Shown here: piece by piece, positions 8,422 through 16,500 of the stretch
Numbering within the stretch: the first letter of the stretch is position 1
Layout: each line of letters starts with the position of its first letter
Origin: Paracoccaceae bacterium
GTDB lineage: Bacteria > Pseudomonadota > Alphaproteobacteria > Rhodobacterales > Rhodobacteraceae
Assembly (NCBI GenBank): GCA_028875855.1
Contig: JAGWVA010000019.1
Location: forward strand, 1-59,111
Length of the DNA: 59,111 bases
Direction of reading: 5' to 3'
Program-made: the position numbers and the translations under genes
Notes under the pieces: model-generated
What the model saw: only the letters and a program-made list of their open reading frames with translations
What the model was told of the DNA's origin: nothing
The model's database searches: none

Positions 8422-9465
8422 ATGGCAACGCCGGACGTGACGGTGATGGGCGGGGGCATCTTCGGACTTTCCGTCGCCTACAGTTGCCTGCGCCGCGGCG
8501 CGAAAGTGCGGCTGATCGAGGCGCGAGCCATCGGCGCGGGATCAAGCGGCGGCGTGGTCGGCGCACTGGCGCCCCATGTCCCGGACCAGTGGAACGACAA
8601 GAAGCAATTCCAGCTCGACAGCCTGCTGATGGCCGCGTCGCATTGGGCCGAGGTCGCGGCGCTGTCGGGTCTCTCGCCGGGCTATGCGCGCACGGGTCGT
8701 TTGCAGCCCTTGGCCGACGACGCGGCGGTGGCGCTGGCGCGCGTGCGTGCGAAGAACGCCGAGGCCCTTTGGGCCGGTCAGGCCACGTGGGAGATCGTGC
8801 CGGTCAACCGCTTCCCCGGCTGGGCGCCCCGGACGCCCACGGGCCTTGCGGTTTTCGACACGCTGAGCGCCCGGATGCATCCCCGCCGCGCGGCCGAAGC
8901 GCTCGCCGGCGCCATCGCCGCGCTTGGGGGCGAGATCGTCATCGGCGACGCCCCGCAGGATGGGGCCGTGGTCTGGGCCACGGGCTATCTTGGGCTGCTA
9001 GAACTTTCGCAGGCGCTCGGCCGGCCGGTCGGCAACGGGGTCAAGGGGCAGTCGCTCGTCCTCGGCCACGATGCGCGCGACCTGCCGCAGCTGTTCGTGG
9101 ACGGCCTGCATCTCGTGCCCCATGCCGACGGCACGCTTGCCATCGGATCGACGAGCGAACGGGCCTTCGACGCCCCCGACACGACCGATGCCCAGGTCGA
9201 GACGTTGCGCGCGCGCGCCATTGCCGCCTTGCCGGGTCTGGCGGCCGCGCCCGTGCTGGAACGCTGGGCCGGGGTCCGCCCCCGCGCCGCGAGCCGCGCC
9301 CCCATGCTCGGGCCATGGCCCGACCGTCCGGGGCATTTCATCGCCAACGGCGGGTTCAAGATCGGCTTCGGGATGGCGCCCAAGGTGGGCGAGGTGATGG
9401 CCGACCTGATCCTGAACGGGGAGGACCGAATCCCCCCCGGCTTCCGGGCCACGGCCAGCCTCTAG
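8422..9465 (+). CDS. FAD-dependent oxidoreductase, MnmC2-like
   Basis: A 347-residue DAO-fold flavoprotein. The N-terminal dinucleotide-binding motif is VMGGGIFGLSVAYSCLRRG, followed by the acidic residue at the end of beta 2 (LIEARAIGAGSSGG), and the C-terminal FAD segment is IANGGFKIGFGMAPKVGEVMADLI. With mnmD directly divergent, the simplest reading is the separate MnmC2 oxidase that converts cmnm5(s2)U to nm5(s2)U. A generic glycine/D-amino-acid oxidase role cannot be excluded from sequence alone. The ATG at 8422 follows a GGAAGGG-rich leader. The open frame continues far upstream, but that part is antisense to mnmD. Confidence 0.8.
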   Translation: MATPDVTVMGGGIFGLSVAYSCLRRGAKVRLIEARAIGAGSSGGVVGALAPHVPDQWNDKKQFQLDSLLMAASHWAEVAALSGLSPGYARTGRLQPLADDAAVALARVRAKNAEALWAGQATWEIVPVNRFPGWAPRTPTGLAVFDTLSARMHPRRAAEALAGAIAALGGEIVIGDAPQDGAVVWATGYLGLLELSQALGRPVGNGVKGQSLVLGHDARDLPQLFVDGLHLVPHADGTLAIGSTSERAFDAPDTTDAQVETLRARAIAALPGLAAAPVLERWAGVRPRAASRAPMLGPWPDRPGHFIANGGFKIGFGMAPKVGEVMADLILNGEDRIPPGFRATASL

Positions 9466-9468
9466 CGC

Positions 9469-10344
9469 CTAAAGCGACAGCACCCGCTCGGGCGCCATGC
9501 GACCGCGCAGGAGATCGCCCAGGGCGATGAAGTTCCCCCTCAGCCGCCCGCGCCGGTCCACCCATGGCTCGGGACGCGAGGCATGCAGCAGATTGGCGGC
9601 GATGTTCTTCACGACGTGCCAGATCGCAAGGCGGGGATGCATCGTCCCCTTGCCGATCAGGTAGATCGGATTGGCGACCTGCGAATACCCCAGCCGCGTT
9701 CCGCTCGTCCGTCCCATCTTCGTGCCCAGATGCACGCCCAGAAGCGCGTCCGAGCGCACGATGCGGCCATGCGGCGCCAGCCGGCGCGAGAAGTCCACAT
9801 CCTCGAGCCAGCCGTAAAGCGGCAGGCGTTCGTCGAATCGCAGATTGCCTTCGACCACCGGGCGCGCGCGGAAGGCCATGTTGCAGCCGTAGCCGTTGTA
9901 GGTCTCGTGCATCGGCGCGCCGGTCATGCCGCGGGCCGAGCCGAGTTCGCTCAATCCTTCCTGCAAGCCGAAGCCCGGGCCGCCGATACCGTCCGCAATG
10001 ACCGTGCCCGTGGTCATCACGATGTCCGGGCAGGTCTCGAACAGGGTGAGCATCTGGGCGAGGTAGTCCGGCGCCATCAGGAAATCGTCGTCGATCAACA
10101 GCATGATGTCGTCGGGGCCGAGCAGCGCCAGCATCCGGTTGCGCTGCGCGCAGAGCCCCTTTGGACCGCTGACGATCATCCGGGCGCAGGGAAGGGTCTC
10201 GAGCACGGCGGAATCCACATCCTCCGGGCTGGCGACGCTGATGGCGACCAGATCGGGCAGCCGCGTCTGATGCACGATCTGGCTGATCGTGTCGGACAGC
10301 ACCTCCCGCCGGCCCGTCGTTGCAATTGCCAGAATCAGTCTCAT
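9469..10344 (-). CDS. Family 2 glycosyltransferase
   Basis: A 291-residue GT-A fold glycosyltransferase: nucleotide-binding N-terminus MRLILAIATTGRREVL, a DxD-type metal site in LLIDDDFLMAPDYL, and an acceptor-side ED in YGWLEDVDFSRRL. No transmembrane segment is obvious, so it probably works at the cytoplasmic face adding a sugar to a lipid-linked intermediate. The ATG at 10342-10344 gives the family N-terminus; the longer open frame adds about 62 residues of unlikely composition. It is the outermost member of the polysaccharide locus and is convergent, 3 nt apart, with the mnmC2-like gene. Confidence 0.88.
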   Translation of the reverse strand: MRLILAIATTGRREVLSDTISQIVHQTRLPDLVAISVASPEDVDSAVLETLPCARMIVSGPKGLCAQRNRMLALLGPDDIMLLIDDDFLMAPDYLAQMLTLFETCPDIVMTTGTVIADGIGGPGFGLQEGLSELGSARGMTGAPMHETYNGYGCNMAFRARPVVEGNLRFDERLPLYGWLEDVDFSRRLAPHGRIVRSDALLGVHLGTKMGRTSGTRLGYSQVANPIYLIGKGTMHPRLAIWHVVKNIAANLLHASRPEPWVDRRGRLRGNFIALGDLLRGRMAPERVLSL

Positions 10345-10684
10345 TTTCGCCCGATTCGCAGGCTTAGCTTTACCAAGCTCGAAGTTATCCGTGTCTTTAC
10401 GGGGCAAATTATGCAAACTCACTCCGACCTTGTTCCAGTGCGTTCCGATTTCGCCTGGAGCGACTTCGCCCAAGCGACGCATCCGAACGGTTTGTGCATG
10501 ATGAGAGAGCCGCGGGAAAGTCTTCAGCATGGCCGGCCCTGCCCGGGCTGGCTGCGCAACTTGAATCCTGCCGTCATCCGCAGCGCTGTCGTGCTTGGCT
10601 GCGCCGCATGCTGGTGCGCGGTTGGGGTCGTGGTGTTCATGACGCTTTAGGTCCTCCCGGTCCCGTCTGGCCCGACACGCGGGA
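10345..10684. other. 340-nt gap between GT2 and the ExoY-like gene
   Basis: The part near 10360-10420 is AT-rich relative to the flanks and probably carries the promoter of the minus-strand glycosyltransferase. The only plausible gene here is the 50-codon frame listed separately. No clear terminator or known RNA was seen. Confidence 0.5.
10498..10650 (+). CDS. Possible 50-residue single-pass membrane protein
   Basis: An ATG-started frame (ATGATG at 10498) in the gap between two minus-strand polysaccharide genes. The N-terminal half is basic and polar, and the C-terminal half is one hydrophobic stretch (AVIRSAVVLGCAACWCAVGV, then VVFMTL to the stop), giving the look of a small membrane-anchored protein. 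There is no convincing ribosome-binding site, and the open frame extends upstream as antisense of the GT2 gene. It may be chance; no family is recognised. Confidence 0.3.
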   Translation: MMREPRESLQHGRPCPGWLRNLNPAVIRSAVVLGCAACWCAVGVVVFMTL

Positions 10685-11380
10685 CTAGTGGGCGCCCTTG
10701 CCGTGCAGAACGACCGCGACCGTCCGCAAAACGATCCTCATGTCGCGCCAGAACGTCCAGTTGCGGACATAGTCCACGTCCATCTCGACCCGCTCCGCAT
10801 AGGTGGTCGTGCTGCGTCCGCCCACCTGCCAGGCCCCGGTCAGACCCGGCCGCACGGCCAGGTAATAGTCGATCCGGTCCTGGTAGTGGTGAAGCTCGGC
10901 GGCGGTGACGGGACGCGGCCCCACCATCGACATCTGCCCCCGCAACACGTTCCAGAACTGCGGCAATTCATCGAGGCTCGTCCGGCGCAGCAACGCCCCG
11001 AGACAGGTGACCCGGGGATCGGCGCTCAGCTTGCGGCTGGTCTCCCATTCGGCGCGGGCCGCGGGATCCGTGCGCAGCAGTTCGGCGAGACGGTCGTCCG
11101 CGTCCACGGCCATCGTGCGGAACTTCAGGCACCGGAACGGCCGCCCGTTCTGCCCGATGCGTTCATGGGCAAAGAGCACCGGCCCCCGCTCCGAAAAGCG
11201 CAGGATCACGGCGATCGCCAGCATGAACGGCGCAAAGAACACCAGCCCGCAAAGCGCGGCCAGCTTGTCGAAGAACGCCTTCGACAAGGGGATGTGCCCC
11301 CGGGACGAACCGGCGACGAGATCAGAGACGCCCGCGACCGAAAGAAGCTTCGCGGGTTCTACACGCCATGCCTTCGTCAT
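10685..11380 (-). CDS. ExoY-like undecaprenyl-phosphate sugar-1-phosphate transferase
   Basis: Probable priming enzyme of the polysaccharide: it transfers a hexose-1-phosphate to undecaprenyl phosphate at the inner membrane. The 231-residue length is that of the short ExoY type, with one N-terminal membrane segment (FFDKLAALCGLVFFAPFMLA) and the bacterial sugar-transferase signatures KFRTM, RRTSLDELPQFWNVLRG and MSMVGPRPV, then RPGLTGAWQVGGR. The ATG at 11378-11380 is chosen because upstream codons look non-coding. Its promoter should lie in the AT-rich gap to the flippase gene, which is divergent. Confidence 0.92.
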   Translation of the reverse strand: MTKAWRVEPAKLLSVAGVSDLVAGSSRGHIPLSKAFFDKLAALCGLVFFAPFMLAIAVILRFSERGPVLFAHERIGQNGRPFRCLKFRTMAVDADDRLAELLRTDPAARAEWETSRKLSADPRVTCLGALLRRTSLDELPQFWNVLRGQMSMVGPRPVTAAELHHYQDRIDYYLAVRPGLTGAWQVGGRSTTTYAERVEMDVDYVRNWTFWRDMRIVLRTVAVVLHGKGAH

Positions 11381-11724
11381 TGCACCAATACCATTTGACT
11401 GGCCTCCCGAAGAACGCCAAGCCGAACCACACCCATCTCTGCGATACATAATTCAAAAGAATATATTGAGTGGTTTGGTATGAATTGTAAGTTTCACATT
11501 AAGAAACTATTAACCAATTTCTGTTTTTAAATTGCCTTAATCCCTTGTTTCGGTAGAATTTTAGCAGGTCAGGCAGCGCCCCTCCGGCCTGCCTTTCGGC
11601 GCACCGATGTGTCACATTGGTGGGACTCGCATTGTAAATCTTTCGGGCCTGCCGCATGAATGGACCAAGGCCGGGTTCTGGGGGCGGAACCGGTCAGCAT
11701 TGCGCGAGCGAGTGATCGAGTAAC
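11381..11724. promoter_or_regulatory. AT-rich divergent regulatory region between ExoY-like gene and flippase
   Basis: 344 nt with no gene. Positions about 11445-11570 are strikingly AT-rich in a high-GC genome (runs such as AATTTCTGTTTTTAAATTGCC). This is where promoters of both divergent genes should be. In alphaproteobacteria such AT-rich leaders of exopolysaccharide genes are often bound by MucR/Ros-type regulators; that is inference and no specific site is defined. Confidence 0.5.
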
Positions 11725-13209
11725 GTGGCCCGGAACACCGAGAACCCAAAGCCCCAGAGTCTTTCTCGCTCCATCAGCGGCGGATTCTGGACGGTGGCCG
11801 AGCGCATCATCGCGCAGGTGAGCCAGCTCGTCCTGTTCGTCGCCGCCGCGCGCATCCTGTCGCCGGCCGATTTCGGGGTCTTTGCGCTGGTCTCCAGCGC
11901 GGCCATCCTGCTCATGCGGTCGGCCGAGGTCGGCTGGGCGCCCTACATCATGTCGTGGGAGGGCGACGACACGGTGCCGCGGCAGGTCGTGATGGTCGCC
12001 CTGATCAGCGGCGTCTGCATCGGCGCCCTTGCCTTCGGGGTCGGCTTGCTGTTGCCCCTGATCGGACTGCCGGCCGTCGTCAGCCACCTGTTCCTGCTGT
12101 TTTCCGTCTGGATCGCGCTCGCCACGACATCGTCGGCACAGCGCGGCATGATGATCTGGCGCGACGGCCTTCTGGGATCGTCGATTGCCGAAAGCCTTGG
12201 CGAGATCGCGGGCATGCTGGTCGCGCTCGTGCTGCTGTTTCACGGCTACGGCGTCTATTCGCTGGCCTTCGGGCGGCTGGCCTATCAGACGGTGCACATC
12301 GTCCTGAGCTTCGCGGTGACCCGGCGCAGCCCGCTGTGGGGGATGCCGCGCGCCGAGTTGCGGGCCCTTGGGCATTATTCGTGGCAGATCTTCACCAGCC
12401 GCTTCATCACGAACATGCGTCTCTACATCGGCACCTTCCTGATCGGCGGCTTTCTCGGCCCGGCGTCGGTCGGCTACTACCGCGCGGCCCAGCGGCTGGT
12501 GGGGTCGGTCGCCGAGATCATCGGCTCGCCCAGCCTTGTGCTGTCCTGGAGCATGTTCCGGCAAGCCCGCGACCGTTTCGGCGCGCGCAGCCCGGGCTTC
12601 CAGACCCAGGTGAACGTCTATTTCAAGCTGCTCACGGCCGCAGGCCTTCCCATCTTCCTCTGGCTTGGCCTGATGGGGGGCGACCTGATCACGGGCCTGA
12701 TCGGCGCGAAGTGGCTTCCGGCCCTGCCGCTGGTCCCCGTCCTCGCCTTTGCCCGGGCGCTGACGATGCCCAATACGGTGCTGGAGCCGATCCTTTCCCT
12801 GACCGGCGAGATCCGCCGCTTGCCGGGGTTCACGCTGATCTTCTTCATCGTCGCGGCGGTCTCGACCGTCGCGGGCGGGATGATCGGGCTGACCGCCGTC
12901 GCCTGGTCGGAAGTGCTCACCTCGGCCCTTGCGATGGTGGCGGGCGGCGTCCTGCTGCAACGGCATTGCGGGATCGCGTGGGACGAAGTCTTCGCCGCCC
13001 TGCGCAGCCTTGTCCTGCCGCTCCTTGCCGGAAGCCTCGCGCTGCTCTTCTTTCGGGAAACGCTCGGCACGGCGCAGATCGGCCCGCTGACCCGCGTCCT
13101 GATCGCCACGCTGCCGTCGCTTGTCATCTATGCGCTGGCGCTTGCCCTTTTCGACCCCGATCTGCGTCTGTTTCTGCGCCGTCGGCTGCGGGCGCGCGCC
13201 AACGCCTGA
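11725..13209 (+). CDS. Polysaccharide flippase (Wzx-like, MOP superfamily)
   Basis: A 494-residue integral membrane protein with about 12-14 hydrophobic helices and the N-terminal MOP/polysaccharide-transporter signature (GGFWTVAERIIAQVSQLVLF, then AARILSPADFGVFAL). Wzx proteins flip undecaprenyl-linked repeat units across the inner membrane. The start is a GTG at 11725. The ribosome-binding site is weak, but the next in-frame starts would remove the first helix. It is divergent from the ExoY-like gene and lies directly upstream of the NRPS-PKS on the same strand, separated by 329 nt, so the two need not share a transcript. Confidence 0.88.
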   Translation: MARNTENPKPQSLSRSISGGFWTVAERIIAQVSQLVLFVAAARILSPADFGVFALVSSAAILLMRSAEVGWAPYIMSWEGDDTVPRQVVMVALISGVCIGALAFGVGLLLPLIGLPAVVSHLFLLFSVWIALATTSSAQRGMMIWRDGLLGSSIAESLGEIAGMLVALVLLFHGYGVYSLAFGRLAYQTVHIVLSFAVTRRSPLWGMPRAELRALGHYSWQIFTSRFITNMRLYIGTFLIGGFLGPASVGYYRAAQRLVGSVAEIIGSPSLVLSWSMFRQARDRFGARSPGFQTQVNVYFKLLTAAGLPIFLWLGLMGGDLITGLIGAKWLPALPLVPVLAFARALTMPNTVLEPILSLTGEIRRLPGFTLIFFIVAAVSTVAGGMIGLTAVAWSEVLTSALAMVAGGVLLQRHCGIAWDEVFAALRSLVLPLLAGSLALLFFRETLGTAQIGPLTRVLIATLPSLVIYALALALFDPDLRLFLRRRLRARANA

Positions 13210-13538
13210 CGGCACGGTCGGCCGGAAAGGCCAGCCGGCGCGTGGCCACACACCTTCCGTGAAGATGAGAAACTTACCGTTTCCAATTCGCCCCAAATGG
13301 CCACGCCGGTCAGAAAAAATCATTCCTTAACAAACGTTTAAAAATCTTTGGAAACAATGATTGCCTGAGCCGCAACAGCCCTGCCCCACCCCAAACCGTG
13401 CCGTCGTTGACTTGCCCGACCGCCCGTGAAAGCAAGGTTTCGGGGGTTATCCGCAGCGCCGTGTTTTGGTCTGCGGATCGTGTAACGCGACCGGTTGCGG
13501 GCCTTGTCCGTGTCCGGCAAGTCGTGGAGTGCAGCGCC
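13210..13538 (+). promoter_or_regulatory. Leader and probable promoter of the NRPS-PKS operon
   Basis: 329 nt without a supported gene. Positions 13262-13365 are AT-rich and contain a perfect palindrome AAACGTTT (13332-13339) centred between inverted AATCATT (13318-13324) and AATGATT (13356-13362), a symmetric arrangement suitable for an operator. A TTGACT box occurs at 13407-13412 without a convincing -10. A GGAG at 13526-13529 lies 9 nt before the GTG taken as the synthetase start. An open frame to 13398 exists but has no ribosome-binding site. Confidence 0.5.
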
Positions 13539-16500
13539 GTGCCCCAGTTGCCCGTCAAGGCGGTAGACCCTCTCGGCCCGATCTGGCCGGCCTTTGCGGC
13601 GGCGAGGGATGCGGTCCCCGACGCGCCGGCCCTGCTTGCCGACGGACGCCACCTGACCTACCGCGCGCTTTCCGACGCCGCCGAGCGGGTCGCGGCGCAC
13701 CTGATGGCCATGGGCGTGTGCCGCGGGGATTTTGTCGGTCTGCTCGCCTCCCGCTCGGTCGATGCGGTGATCGCCATGTTCGGCGTGCTGCGAGCGGGGG
13801 CGGCCTATGTGCCGCTCGATCCGACGCATGCGCCCGAACAGCTTCCCTTCATCGCCCGCGACCTGCCGCTAAAGGCCGCGCTGGTGGCCGATCGCTGGGC
13901 CGACCGCGCGGGGGATGTGCTGCCCGAAACCGTCCCCCGAGAGAGCCTCGATACGGTGCTGTGCAGGGACGCGGCGTTGCCCGCCACCTGGCCGGAGCCC
14001 CGGGCCGAGGACGTGGCCTATGTCATGTATACCTCGGGCACGACCGGCCAGCCCAAGGGCGTTGTCGTGCCGCAGGCAGGCATCACGGCCTTTTCCTATC
14101 GTCAACCGATGCTGGATGTGCGGCCGGACGACGTGGTGCTGCATGCCAATACCATTGCCTGCGACGGCTCGACCTTCGACATCTTCGCTCCGCTTCTGAA
14201 CGGTGCGGCCTGCGCCGTGGCCGAGATGCCCTTTCCGGCGATGGTCGAGCTGGCCCGCGTCTTCACCACGCATCGCGTGACGATGGCGATGCTTTATGCG
14301 GGCGTCTGCAACCTGATGATCGATCACCAGCTTGCCGCGCTCGGCACGGCACGGATGATCTACTCGGTGGGTGACGTCATCTCGATCCCGCATGCCCGCC
14401 GGCTGCTGGATGCCTACCCGGAGATGATCCTCCAGAACTTCTACGGCCCGACCGAGGTGACCTGCATCACGCTGGGCTGCCGCATCACGGCCGGGATGCT
14501 GGACGGTCGCCCCCTGCCGATCGGACGCTGCCTCGAGCGGAAAGAGGCTTTCGTCGTGGACGACGACCTGACCCCCCTGCCCGAGGGCGCAAGGGGTCAA
14601 CTGGTGCTGGGCGGCTGCGGCGTGGCGGCGGGTTACTACAATCAGCCCGAGCGCACGGCGGCCTCGTTCATCCCCGATCCCCGTCCGGGGCACGACGGGG
14701 TCGTCTATCTGACCGGCGATCTGGTCGAAATGCGATCCGATGGGCTTTACGCCTTCCACGGCCGCGCGGATCGGCAGGTGAAGCTGGGCGGGCGACGGAT
14801 CGAGCTGGACGGGATCGAGCATGTCCTGCGCCAGCAACCGGGCGTGGCCGATGCGGTGGTGATGGTGGTGACCGACCGCGGCGGCGACCGCAAGATCGGC
14901 GCGTTGATCCATCCCGCCGATGCTTCGGCGGAGCCTGAAGCCCTGATCCGCGCTGTCCTGCACGGGGCAGGTGAAAAGCTGCACCCGGCCACCCTGCCGA
15001 AGATCGTGCGGGTCACGACGGACTGGCACCTGACGCCCGCCGGCAAGGTGAACCGCCGCGCGATGCTGCCGCAACTCGAAGCAGCGCCTGCGCAGGCAGA
15101 GCCGCCGGCACCCGCGTCCGCCGCGCAGGATCGGGATGTGAAGGCGCTCGTGACCGAAGTCTGGGAAGAGATCCTGGGCTACAGCCCGATCCCGCAGGAT
15201 GCGACCTTCTTCGAGGCGGGCGGCTCGTCCATGCAACTGATCGACGCGCATTCGCGGATCGAGGCACGGCTGGGCCAGCATTTCGACATCACCCTGCTGT
15301 TCGAGACGCCGCGGCTGGGCGATCTGGCCGAACGGCTCGGCCGCCTTGCGCCTGCCGCCGCCATGACAAAGCCGCAGGCCGACCACGACACCGACCGCGA
15401 TATCGCCATCGTCGGCCTTGCCGGGCGCTTCCCCGGCGCGCCGACGCTCGAAGCCTTCTGGCAGCATTTGCGCCGCGGCGACAACCTGATCCCCCGCTTC
15501 TCCCCCGAGGAGATGGAGGACAGCTTCACCCCCGACGAGCGGCGCAGCCCGCATTACGTGCCCGCGCGCCCCATCCTCGACGGTGCGGAGGCGTTCGACG
15601 CGAAGTTCTTCGGCATCCTGCCGCGCGAGGCGGAGCGGATGGACCCGCAGGCCCGCGTGTTCCTTGAACTCTGTTCCGAGGCGCTGGACGACGCGGCCAT
15701 CGACCCGGCGCGGGCCGGCGGCCGGATCGGCGTCTGGGCCGGAAGCTCGATGAGCACCTACATGCTGCGCAACCTGATGGCGGACCGCGATGGGCTTCAC
15801 GCCTTCACCTCGGGCTACCAGATTTCCGACTATGCCACGCTGACCGGCAACCTGCCCGACAGCCTGGCCACCCGCGTCGCGTGGAAGCTGGACCTCAAGG
15901 GCCCGGCGATGACGGTGCAAACGGCCTGTTCCACCTCGCTCACCGCGATCGCGCAGGCGGTCACGGCGCTGCGCGGCGGGCTGGCGGATGTGGCGCTGGC
16001 GGGCGGCGTGTCGATCACCTTCCCGCAGAAACGGGGCTATTTCGCGCAGGAAGGGGGCATGGGCTCGACCGACGGGCTGTGCCGCCCCTTCGACGCGGAT
16101 GCGTCTGGCACAGTCTTCGGACATGGCGCGGGGGTCGTGGTGCTGAAGCGTCTGTCGGATGCGCAGGCGGCCGGGGATCGCATCCTTGCCGTTATCAAGG
16201 GCGTGGGTCTGTCGAACGACGGGGCGGACAAGATTTCCTATACTGCGCCATCCGTCACCGGTCAGGCCGAGGCGATCCGCGCAGCCATTCGCGATGCCGG
16301 CGTTGCGCCGCAGACGATCTCGTATGTCGAATGCCACGGCACCGCGACGCCGCTGGGCGACCCGATCGAGGTCGCCGGGCTCAATCAGGCCTTTGCCGGA
16401 ACGCCAACGGGTGCGGTGGCGCTCGGCTCGGTCAAGGGCAACATCGGGCATCTCGACGCGGCGGCAGGCGTGATGGGGGTCATCAAGACCACGCTGATGC

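Noticed and set aside
13398-13538. Longer N-terminus of the megasynthetase from the GTG at 13398
   Set aside because: No ribosome-binding site, lower GC and no domain content; the GTG at 13539 has GGAG at good spacing. Not fully excluded.
13539-15120. Fatty-acyl-AMP ligase loading domain as in iturin/mycosubtilin lines
   Set aside because: The domain has Asp at the pocket position that contacts an alpha-amino group and ordinary NRPS A motifs, so an amino acid rather than a fatty acid is expected.
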